From JAAZDN01 sp964440875 (GTDB lineage: Bacteria > Bacillota_I > Bacilli_A > Erysipelotrichales > Erysipelotrichaceae): a stretch of DNA of 16,810 nucleotides. The position numbers and the translations under genes were made by a program. The notes below the pieces were generated by a model that saw only the letters and a program-made list of their open reading frames with translations, made no database searches and was not told the DNA's origin. Below, one piece after another: positions 1 through 7,600 of the stretch. Each line of letters starts with the position of its first letter. Within the stretch, counting starts at the first letter, position 1. The DNA is taken from contig CAYTTS010000028.1 of the NCBI GenBank assembly GCA_964440875.1, positions 1 to 16,810 on the forward strand. The letters run 5' to 3'.

Positions 1-92
1 AAATTGAAATATTAAATAAAAGACCTAGAAAGTGTTTAGGTTGGAAATCTCCATACGAAATCTACTATAATGTAGTGTTGCAATTAATTTGA
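1..92 (+). CDS. IS30-family transposase, C-terminal fragment (5' end outside window)
   Basis: Reading codons from position 3, about 29 residues can be translated before a TGA stop at 90-92. They include the stretch RPRKCLGWKSPYEI, the conserved C-terminal end of IS30-family DDE transposases (usually RPRKCLGWKTPYE), just after the catalytic core. The reaction would be cut-and-paste transposition through a circular intermediate, known for the family. The catalytic DDE residues lie upstream of the window, so it cannot be judged whether the gene is intact. Trp is TGG and the stop is TGA, in line with the standard code elsewhere in the window. The gene points toward the convergent alr gene. Confidence 0.8.
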   Translation, partial: IEILNKRPRKCLGWKSPYEIYYNVVLQLI

Positions 93-104
93 CAATTCAA
101 GTAT
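1..104 (+). mobile_element. Right end of an IS30-family insertion sequence, cut by the window edge
   Basis: The first 92 bases encode the C-terminus of an IS30-type transposase. The dozen bases after its stop (the TTGACAATTCAAG area, 89-101) have the look of the terminal inverted repeat that lies close behind the stop codon in this family. The exact element boundary is inferred; only the coding end is seen. The alr terminator T-run begins at 105, so the insertion would sit right against that terminator. The left end and any target-site duplication lie outside the window. Confidence 0.6.
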
Positions 105-130
105 TAAAAAAGAGAATATTTCTATTCTCT
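105..130 (-). terminator. Intrinsic terminator of the membrane protein-alr unit
   Basis: Read on the minus strand, AGAGAATA (130-123) pairs with TATTCTCT (118-111) around a GAAA loop, followed by a run of six T (110-105). The stem begins inside the alr stop codon (131-129), so the gene ends in its own terminator. On the plus strand there is no T-run after the stem, so it would work mainly for the minus strand. Confidence 0.85.
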
Positions 131-1169
131 ACTTTATATATACTCGTTTAACGCGACTACTAATTAAGGTTAAGACCTCATAGACAATACTACCTCGATG
201 TTTTGCCAACTCTTCAATACTATTCTTATCGCCAAATATTTCAACTTTATCATATAATTTAACATGCTCATCAACTAATACCATAGCTATATCCATACAG
301 ACGTTACCGACTACTGGATACAATCTATCATTGATCATTACCATCAGACCGGTATCAGCTCTTAAAAAGCCATCACCATAGCCAATCTTAATTGAGGCAA
401 CATATTCTTTATCCTTACTCTCGTATCTTCCATCATAGCCGACACTAGAGCCTTTACTAACTTCTCTTAGTGATATTACTTTAGTGTATAAACTACTTGT
501 ACTCTGTAGACCATGTGATTTAATACCACCAAAATTTCCAATTCCAATACGACATGCATTAGTATAATCCTCTTTAAATATAAGAGCACTATTACTACTG
601 GAAGCATGTATATATTTAAAATCTCTATCTAATGCTTCGACAAGTCTTTGAAACTTACTAAAGTCTTCATTCAACGATTTTAAATCATTTTTAGCATAGT
701 GTGTGAAGATACCTTCGATTTCGTTACCCTCTAATAAGCTTAATGCTTCTTTAACCTCAGTAAGATCATTTAAACCTAAACGATTCATTCTAGTATTAAC
801 TTTGATATGAATTTTTAAGTTTTTAATATCTAAATCTTTTATCTCATATGCTAACGCTAATGTAGTTAGCGAAATAGTAATATTATTAGCAAGCGCTAAA
901 TACAATCTATTACTATCAATATGTCCCATAACTAAGATAGGTGATTTAATATTGTTCTCTCTTAAATATAAGGCCTCATCTAAACTTGCTGTACATAAAT
1001 ATGGGACATTAAGACTATCATAATGTTTTGCTAATGCTAAACTTCCAAGTCCATAGGCGTTGGCCTTAACGACCGCAAAAACATCTTTATTACTTATCTC
1101 TTTATATATATTGTAATTATGAATTACTTTATTTAAATCTACCTCTAAATGTGTATCAAAATTGCTCAT
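129..1169 (-). CDS. alr: Alanine racemase (PLP-dependent)
   Basis: Converts L-alanine to D-alanine in the cytosol, the precursor for peptidoglycan and, in some species, teichoic acid D-alanylation. The 346 residues cover the family's length, at its short end. The N-terminal PLP-binding motif VVKANAYGLG has the Schiff-base lysine at K35. RMNRLGL and FTHYAKND follow in the TIM barrel, and IGYGDG carries the second catalytic base Y264. NVCMD and the C-terminal ISSRVKRVY complete the family pattern. The start follows the upstream gene's TAA by one base (TAATATG) with no good Shine-Dalgarno, so translation is probably coupled. The gene forms a unit with the 141-residue membrane protein and ends in a terminator at 130-105. 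The usual RPG motif before the hinge reads RIGIGNFGG, a modest divergence. Alr suggests a need for D-Ala, hence perhaps a cell wall. Confidence 0.95.
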   Translation of the reverse strand: MSNFDTHLEVDLNKVIHNYNIYKEISNKDVFAVVKANAYGLGSLALAKHYDSLNVPYLCTASLDEALYLRENNIKSPILVMGHIDSNRLYLALANNITISLTTLALAYEIKDLDIKNLKIHIKVNTRMNRLGLNDLTEVKEALSLLEGNEIEGIFTHYAKNDLKSLNEDFSKFQRLVEALDRDFKYIHASSSNSALIFKEDYTNACRIGIGNFGGIKSHGLQSTSSLYTKVISLREVSKGSSVGYDGRYESKDKEYVASIKIGYGDGFLRADTGLMVMINDRLYPVVGNVCMDIAMVLVDEHVKLYDKVEIFGDKNSIEELAKHRGSIVYEVLTLISSRVKRVYIK

Positions 1170-1170
1170 A

Positions 1171-1596
1171 TTATCTTATCTGTACCGTATTAGCTTGATA
1201 TACCGCTACAGCACCTGCAAATAAAACTTCAACAAATGAAAAGTAGCCACCAATATTAAATGAGAATAATAATTGGAAAAATGATCGCATTGGAATTCTT
1301 CCAATAAAGATTAAGAAATAGAAATACATAGCTAATAAAACACTAAATACGCCTAAAACTCCAGCAATTACTAGAAACTCACTAGTCGTTCCTCTTCCAA
1401 TTTTTCTAACTAAATTACCCATAACATAACCAATAGATAAAACTGCAATATAATAAATTAAATTAATTCCGATTTGAGTTGCAATATATAAAACAAGTGA
1501 TCCAACAAGACCAACAATAATACTTGCAGGTACTCCTAAAATAAGAGTTTTCTTAATTCGATCCTTTTTGCTTACTGCATGATAATTAAACTTCAT
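1171..1596 (-). CDS. Four-helix integral membrane protein of unknown function
   Basis: A 141-residue hydrophobic protein not recognised as a named family. A short basic N-terminus (KKDRIKK, about 10-16) precedes four predicted membrane segments at about 17-40, 43-63, 73-98 and 108-134. A positively charged loop (RKIGRG, about 64-69) joins helices 2 and 3. No catalytic motif or cysteine is visible. The start is well supported: GGAGATGG (minus strand, 1608-1601) lies a few bases before the ATG, behind an extended -10 promoter. It is the first gene of a unit with alr, whose start lies one base after this stop. A link to envelope biology is only an inference from that neighbour. Confidence 0.75.
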   Translation of the reverse strand: MKFNYHAVSKKDRIKKTLILGVPASIIVGLVGSLVLYIATQIGINLIYYIAVLSIGYVMGNLVRKIGRGTTSEFLVIAGVLGVFSVLLAMYFYFLIFIGRIPMRSFFQLLFSFNIGGYFSFVEVLFAGAVAVYQANTVQIR

Positions 1597-1611
1597 ATAA
1601 CCATCTCCTGT

Positions 1612-1627
1612 ATTTAATATTATATCA
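1612..1627 (-). promoter_or_regulatory. Extended -10 promoter of the membrane protein-alr unit
   Basis: On the minus strand TGATATAAT (1627-1619) is a perfect -10 hexamer with the TGn extension. No convincing -35 is seen. Transcription would start near 1612, about 16 bases before the ATG, so the Shine-Dalgarno GGAGATGG (1608-1601) is almost at the 5' end of the transcript. It lies back-to-back with the plus-strand promoter of the acetyltransferase gene. Confidence 0.65.
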
Positions 1628-1655
1628 TTAGAAAGCAGTTTATAGTATATTAATG

Positions 1656-1668
1656 TATAATAAAAATA
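1656..1668 (+). promoter_or_regulatory. Promoter of the YjdJ-type acetyltransferase gene
   Basis: A perfect TATAAT at 1656-1661 is preceded directly by TG, without the one-base gap of a true extended -10. No good -35 is found at 16-18 bases. The expected start near 1668 coincides with the Shine-Dalgarno AGAAGGAGTGAT (1668-1679), giving a leader of about 15 bases. Confidence 0.55.
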
Positions 1669-1682
1669 GAAGGAGTGATACT

Positions 1683-1949
1683 ATGCGATTCAAACATAAA
1701 GATTCTAAATTTAAACTATTTGTTGATGGTGAAGAAGTTGGCTCACTTACTTACGAAGATCATGATAATGTTTTACATTTCAATAGCGTAAATGTTGATC
1801 CTAATCATCAAAATCAAGGATATGCCTTTAAAATATTAACTGAGGCAACAACTTACGCAAGAGATAATGATTATAAGGTCTTGCCAGTATGTCCTTATGT
1901 CATTAGCGCCTTTGATAGAGGTGGCTTTGAAGATTTAGACGCACGCTAA
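1683..1949 (+). CDS. Small GNAT-fold N-acetyltransferase, YjdJ/NATD1 type
   Basis: An 88-residue single-domain acetyltransferase of the COG2388 (YjdJ-like) kind, about the usual 90-100 residues. An N-terminal beta-hairpin (FKLFVDGEEVGSLTY) leads to the acetyl-CoA site VDPNHQNQGYAFKIL (38-52; the usual motif is H.GQGIA..L). The typical LPVCPYV signature follows at 67-73. The substrate of this family is not settled, so none is proposed. The reading frame is open back to an ATG at 1653, but that would place the strong Shine-Dalgarno AGAAGGAGTGAT (1668-1679) inside the gene. The ATG at 1683, with proper spacing, is chosen. The gene is monocistronic: its own promoter in front and an intrinsic terminator overlapping its stop codon. 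Confidence 0.85.
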   Translation: MRFKHKDSKFKLFVDGEEVGSLTYEDHDNVLHFNSVNVDPNHQNQGYAFKILTEATTYARDNDYKVLPVCPYVISAFDRGGFEDLDAR

Positions 1950-1975
1950 GATACAATTAAATTGTATCTTTTTAT
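1948..1975 (+). terminator. Intrinsic terminator after the acetyltransferase gene
   Basis: A perfect 11-bp stem (AAGATACAATT, 1948-1958, against AATTGTATCTT, 1960-1970), shown as a 23-base dyad centred on 1959. It overlaps the TAA stop and is followed by TTTTATA, T through 1973. The innermost pairs cannot all form in RNA because the loop needs room. Confidence 0.85.
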
Positions 1976-1976
1976 A

Positions 1977-1992
1977 TGGTATAATAATTTTA
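1977..1992 (+). promoter_or_regulatory. Extended -10 promoter of the recG-rnc-polC operon
   Basis: TGGTATAAT (1977-1985) is a perfect extended -10 element. It begins two bases after the upstream terminator, and no -35 is present at normal spacing; a TTGTAT at 1962-1967 inside the terminator stem is too close. Transcription should start near 1992, at the AGGAG Shine-Dalgarno (1992-1996), leaving a leader of about 13 bases before the TTG start at 2005. Confidence 0.65.
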
Positions 1993-2004
1993 GGAGTGAG
2001 TATC

Positions 2005-3993
2005 TTGAAATTGTTAAAAAGTGAAGAAAAAATAGTTCAGTTTCTACAATTAAATGACTTAATGGAACTTTTATTTATTTTTCCTTATCGGTATGATAAT
2101 AATGAGTTAGAAGATTTTTCTAATTGGAAAATAAATGATAAAGTCTTTTTTAATGGTTTATTACTAAGTAAACCGAGAACGGCATATTTCAATAGACGCT
2201 CATCATCAAGATTTCAAGTTGAATATCAAGGTAATATTATAGATTGCACAATCTATAATCGTAAATGGATATCTAGTTTAGAGCCAGGGATTAATATTAA
2301 TATTGAGGGAAAATATTCTGGTATTAATCGAGTTACAGTAAGTAATTATAATACTAATAAATTAGAATCAAGTCTTGGTATGTTTCCTGTCTACTCACTT
2401 ACTAGTGGAGTTACAATTAGTTCTTATAGAAAATTCTTAAAGAAAGTTTTTAATAAGTACCAAAGTGAAATAGTAGATGAAATACCAGCTGATATTACTG
2501 AAAAGTACCGTCTTCTACCTTTAGTAAAAGCACTTGAGTACATTCATTTTCCTAAAAACTTTAATGAGGTTAAACTAGCGGTTAGAACATTGAAGTACCG
2601 TGAGTTCTTATTATTTAATCTTGCGAATGAATTTAATAATCTTGAAAATAGGAACACCTTAAAGTTAGCCAAATCTTTTGATAGTGAAGATGTCTTTAAA
2701 CTAGCTAATTCCCTTAACTTCAATTTAACAAAGGATCAATTTACATCGCTAAATGAGATTATTTATGACTTAAATAGCAATAAATTAATGAATCGATTAC
2801 TACAAGGAGATGTTGGTAGTGGGAAAACTGTTGTTGCAGCCTTAGCAATGTATGCCAATATTTTAGCTGGCTATCAAGCGGCGTTTATGGTTCCTACAGA
2901 AATATTAGCTATTCAACAATATGAATATTTTAAGGAACTATTTAAAAATCATAATATCAATGTTGTCTGCTTGTATTCAGCTTTAAAAACATATAAGAAG
3001 AATGAGATTATTAAACAGATTGAAAATGGTGATGCTGATATTATAGTGGGAACTCATGCTTTAATTCAAACTGCTGTAAATTACTCAAATTTAGGTTTAG
3101 TAATAGTTGATGAGCAACAACGTTTTGGTGTTAATCAAAGATCATCGCTATTTGAAAAAGGGATTTTAACAGACAGACTTTTAATGAGTGCTACACCAAT
3201 TCCAAGAACGATGGCCTCAGTACTATTTTCTAGTATGGATGTTTCAACAATAGAAACTATGCCTAATGATAGAATACCTATTAAAACGGCGGTTATAGAT
3301 AATAATTCAATGAAGTCGATACTTGATGATTTAATAAGTTTAATTAACGAAGGTAGTCAGGTATATGTTGTCTGTCCCGCTATAGAGGCGAGTGATGAGA
3401 GTTCTTTAAGTGATGTCGATACTATTTATCAATCTTTAAATATCGCTCTTAATGAGCGTAAAAACTTAGATATTAAGATAGCTAAATTACATGGTAAGAT
3501 GGACGCTAAGGAAAAAGAGTTAATAATGAAAGATTTTGAGCAAAAAAAGTATGACATACTCGTTAGTACAACCGTTATAGAGGTTGGAATCAATGTCAAA
3601 AATGCTAATGCGATGGTAATCTATAATGCCAACTCATTTGGTTTATCACAGCTTCACCAGCTTAGAGGAAGAGTTGGTCGCGGGCATAAACAAGCATACT
3701 GTTATTTATTAGATAAAAGTACGACGATTGAACAACGTGAGAAAATTGAATTTTTAGCAAGTACAAATAACGGATTTGAGATCTCAGAGTATGATTTAAA
3801 CTTACGAGGTCCAGGTGATGTTTTAGGAATTAGACAAAGTGGTATACCTAACTTTGTTTTAGGTGATTTAACAAAGGATAAAGTAATGTTAGATTTAGCG
3901 AGTAAAGATGCTAAAATGATTATTAATGACTTAGATAATAAGTCTTATCGTGATATAATAAGAAAAGTAATGAAAGATATAGAAAGAAAGTAG
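2005..3993 (+). CDS. recG: ATP-dependent DNA helicase RecG
   Basis: Branch-migration helicase that regresses stalled replication forks and processes Holliday junctions and R-loops. At 662 residues it is near the family's usual 680. The N-terminal wedge/OB domain (about 50-150) includes FPYRYDN early on. Walker A is GDVGSGKT at 268-275. Motif II is DEQQRFGV at 369-376, where the family usually has DEQH. SATPIPRTMA, STTVIEVGINV, HQLRGRVGRG and the RecG-type LRGPGDVLGIRQSG follow. The start is a correction: a GTG at 1996 is in frame but overlaps the Shine-Dalgarno AGGAG (1992-1996). TTG at 2005 sits eight bases beyond it and gives MKLLKSEEK. First gene of an operon with rnc and polC; plsX, between recG and rnc in Bacillus, is absent. 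Confidence 0.95.
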   Translation: MKLLKSEEKIVQFLQLNDLMELLFIFPYRYDNNELEDFSNWKINDKVFFNGLLLSKPRTAYFNRRSSSRFQVEYQGNIIDCTIYNRKWISSLEPGININIEGKYSGINRVTVSNYNTNKLESSLGMFPVYSLTSGVTISSYRKFLKKVFNKYQSEIVDEIPADITEKYRLLPLVKALEYIHFPKNFNEVKLAVRTLKYREFLLFNLANEFNNLENRNTLKLAKSFDSEDVFKLANSLNFNLTKDQFTSLNEIIYDLNSNKLMNRLLQGDVGSGKTVVAALAMYANILAGYQAAFMVPTEILAIQQYEYFKELFKNHNINVVCLYSALKTYKKNEIIKQIENGDADIIVGTHALIQTAVNYSNLGLVIVDEQQRFGVNQRSSLFEKGILTDRLLMSATPIPRTMASVLFSSMDVSTIETMPNDRIPIKTAVIDNNSMKSILDDLISLINEGSQVYVVCPAIEASDESSLSDVDTIYQSLNIALNERKNLDIKIAKLHGKMDAKEKELIMKDFEQKKYDILVSTTVIEVGINVKNANAMVIYNANSFGLSQLHQLRGRVGRGHKQAYCYLLDKSTTIEQREKIEFLASTNNGFEISEYDLNLRGPGDVLGIRQSGIPNFVLGDLTKDKVMLDLASKDAKMIINDLDNKSYRDIIRKVMKDIERK

Positions 3994-4000
3994 TGAGCTT

Positions 4001-4681
4001 ATGTCAATTTTAAAATGGTTAAGTGATAATGATATTAAATATAATGATGAAAGATTAATATTAGATGCTTTTATCCATTCATCGTACGTGAATGAAAACC
4101 CACATATGGAATCTGATTATGAAAGATTAGAATATATTGGTGATGCGGTTCTTCAGTTATGGACATCAAAAAGATTATATGATTTAAAACCTAAATTAGC
4201 AGAAGGATTAATGACAACATATCGTGCTTCAATAGTATGTGAGGAAGCACTTGTTTCTTATGCAAAAGAGTTAAAATTAGGAAGATTCTTAAAACTTGGA
4301 GCAGGAGAAGAACGTAGTGGCGGTCGTAGCCGTGATTCTATCTTAGCCGATATGATGGAGGCCTTTATTGGTGCTCTATATATTGACAGTGGTTTTGAAG
4401 CAGTAGATAAGGTTTTAAGTATGGTTATTACATTTGAAAAAGAAGATGAAATAAGACCAGCAATTATTGATTATAAGACTAGACTTCAAGAGTATATTCA
4501 AGCAGATACACGTGGATCCTTAGTTTATGAAGTAATTGAAACAAAAGGACCTTCAAATAACCCAACATTTAAGATTTCAGCAGTTAATGAAGGAATTACT
4601 TTAGGTGTTGGTGTTGGTAGTAGTAAGAAGCGTGCTGAGCAAAATGCTGCAAAGGATGCGTTTTTAAAATTAGTAAAGTAG
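4001..4681 (+). CDS. rnc: Ribonuclease III
   Basis: Double-strand-specific endoribonuclease for rRNA precursor maturation and mRNA turnover, acting as a homodimer with Mg2+. The 226 residues match the family. The endonuclease domain (about 1-150) has the signature ERLEYIGDAVL at 41-51 with acidic residues E44 and D48. The second acidic pair lies in LADMMEAFIGALY (D117, E120). A C-terminal double-stranded-RNA-binding domain (about 157-226) shows GPSNNPTF and GSSKKRAEQNAAKDA. The ATG is seven bases after the recG stop behind a weak GTGAG Shine-Dalgarno, which suggests coupling to recG. The polC start follows seven bases after this stop. Confidence 0.96.
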   Translation: MSILKWLSDNDIKYNDERLILDAFIHSSYVNENPHMESDYERLEYIGDAVLQLWTSKRLYDLKPKLAEGLMTTYRASIVCEEALVSYAKELKLGRFLKLGAGEERSGGRSRDSILADMMEAFIGALYIDSGFEAVDKVLSMVITFEKEDEIRPAIIDYKTRLQEYIQADTRGSLVYEVIETKGPSNNPTFKISAVNEGITLGVGVGSSKKRAEQNAAKDAFLKLVK

Positions 4682-4688
4682 GTGGATT

Positions 4689-7600
4689 ATGAATTTAGAA
4701 GAATTAGGAATAAAGTTAGAAATAGATAATAATTTAATCCATCATTTATATGGTGGTACATTAAGAAAACCGGTATTTAATCAGAGTGAAAAAGTTCTAA
4801 GTGTTGAGATAAAGGTAAATAATGTTTTACCTTTTACTTTGTATCGTGCTTTTATCGATAAATTAAGTGATCAATTTGAATATACAGTTGATCTTTTAGT
4901 CGTTAGTGAAAATAATGAAGTTGCTGTTAAAGATATCCAGGCTTATTTTGATTATTTCTTAAAACGCCAAACAATTAGAAATAAAGACTTTTTAATAAAT
5001 GTTAACGAGGACAACGAAATTTTAATTTTAGTTAATGATGAAGATAGTAAAGCGGATTTGAAAAAGATATATTCAAACTTACAACTTTACTTTATAAAAA
5101 TAGGTGTTAAGAATATTATTAAAATAGTTGATAATAAGATTAAATTAAATACAAAACGAGTAGAAGGATCAAACAATAGTGTAAGTAAAGAAGTTGTTAA
5201 TGAAGTATTTGATTATGGTAGTAGAAACTCATATGAAAAAGTTAACATTATTGATCTAAAAGATGGATTAGAAAAAGTTGAGTTTGAAGGTCAAGTATTT
5301 AAACTTGAGAATAGACAATTAAAAAGTGGTAAGCATCTTCAAACAATGATTGTAAAAGATGACACAGGTGCTTTTGTTGTTAAAAGATTTGAAGGAAGAA
5401 GACATAGTGAAGAAGATATATTTAGCATTAAGAAGGGTAGTTTTGTTAATGTTAAGGGGGTTCTTCAGTATGACACTTACTCACGAAGCAATAATGTGAT
5501 GGCTGATGCTATTGCCAAAATTACTAAGACCAATAATCGTATTGATACAGAGAGTGTAACAAGGGTTGAATTACATGCCCATACTAATAGATCTGAAATG
5601 GACGGAGTATGTGATGTTAAAGAACTAATTGATACTGCTGTAAACTTTGGACATCGTGCGGTTGCTATAACTGATCATATGGTTATTCAAGCTTTCCCTG
5701 ATGCCTATAATCACTATAAAGGTTTAAAAAGAGGGAATAAAGATTTAGACTTTAAAGTATTATTTGGTACTGAATTTAATATTGTTGAAGATGAGTCGCA
5801 TATTATTAGAAATTATCAAGATAAAGATGAGTTCAAAGATTCATATGTAATTTTTGATATTGAGACAACAGGTCTTTCAAATCGATATAATGAGATTATT
5901 GAATTTGGAGCTGTTAAAGTAGAAGGAAATCAAATAGTTGATCGTCTTCAGTTCTTTGTTAAGCCAGAGGAAGAGATTTCAGTTCATATAACAAATTTAA
6001 CTAAGATCGATAATAATCATGTTAAAGATGCTAATAGTATTGAAAGTGAAATAAAACGTATTACAGAGTTCTTTGGCGATAGTGCGATAGTTGCGCATAA
6101 TGCATCATTTGACTATGATTTTTTAAATGCAGTTTTAGATAAGTATAATCTAGATAATATTAATAACGTTGTTATTGATACTATGTTGCTTTCAAGATTA
6201 TTAAATCCGCAACGAAGATACCATAACTTAGGGGCAGTTGCTAGATTCTATAGTATTCCATACGATGGGGATGTTGCTCACCGTGCTGATTATGATGCTG
6301 AGATTACTGCTAATGTATTTATAAGTATGCTATCACAGCTTAAAGAATTAAAAATTAGCAAGTATAGCGAAATTATGGCTTTAGTTGATAAGAAGTTCTT
6401 AGTTAATGCCTTTGACTCGCATATGACAGTATTAATCAAAGAGCAGGCTGGAGTTAAAGATCTATATGAATTAATTACTAAATCACACACAGAAGAGATT
6501 GCTATAACTAGTTCAAACTCAAGTGAAGATGGAGATGTTGTTGCTGTTCCAAGATTATTAAGATCATCACTGGCAGCTAAGCGTAAACACTTACTAATTG
6601 GATCAGCATGTCAAAATGGTGAATTATTTGAGAAAGCCTTAAATAAATCACAAAAAGATTTAGAAGCTGAAATGATGTTTTATGATTATATAGAAGTTAT
6701 GCCACCAGAAAATTATCGAAATTTAGTATCAAGGTTTAATATTGAAGAAGATTTAATTATAAAAGCTTTAACTAATATAGTTATGACTGCTAAACGCTTA
6801 AATAAAATTGTTGTCGCAACTGGTGATGTTCACTATATCAATCCTAATGATAAGATTATCCGTGATATTTATATTAATGCTAATGGTATCGGTGGGGTAA
6901 GACATCCTCTATATGAGAGGTCTAGTATAAAACGAGCACGTGGTAGTGCTCCTAATCAGCATTTCAGAGTTACAAAGGAGATGTTAGAAGCCTTTAGTTT
7001 CTTACCAAATGATATTGCATATGAAATTGTTGTAACTAATACGAATTTAATTAGTGATAGTATAGAAGAAGTTGCTGTTATGAAAGATTCTTTATACACT
7101 CCATCAATTGATAATGCTGAAGAAATTCTAAAAGATATTTGCTATACAAGTGCTAAAGAAATCTATGGAGAAAACTTACCAAGTATTGTATCTGATCGAT
7201 TAGAGAAAGAGTTAGATAAAATTATTTATCACGGTTTTGCCGTTATTTACTATATTTCTCACTTACTAGTTAAAAAATCAAATGAAGATGGGTATATTGT
7301 TGGATCTCGTGGTTCAGTAGGTTCAAGTTTTACAGCAACAATGTCTGGAATTACTGAAGTAAATCCGCTGCCACCACATTATGTATGTAAGAAGTGTCAC
7401 TATAATGAGTTTTTCTTAGAGGGAGAATATTCTAGTGGATACGACTTAGAGGCAAAAAAATGTCCTAATTGTGATAATGACTTAAGTGTTGATGGTCAAG
7501 ATATACCATTTGAAACCTTCCTTGGTTTTGAAGGGGATAAAGTACCTGATATTGACTTAAACTTCTCAAGTGTTTACCAAGAAAATGCACATAACTTTAC

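Noticed and set aside
1653..1682. N-terminal extension of the acetyltransferase from an ATG at 1653
   Set aside because: It would include the promoter -10 (1656-1661) and the strong Shine-Dalgarno of the ATG at 1683; the extra residues do not fit the family.
1996..2004. GTG start of recG at 1996
   Set aside because: The GTG overlaps the AGGAG Shine-Dalgarno, which serves the TTG at 2005 at proper spacing.
6290..6490. Minus-strand ORF inside polC
   Set aside because: Antisense to a fully conserved coding region, no Shine-Dalgarno, Ser/Leu-rich shadow translation.
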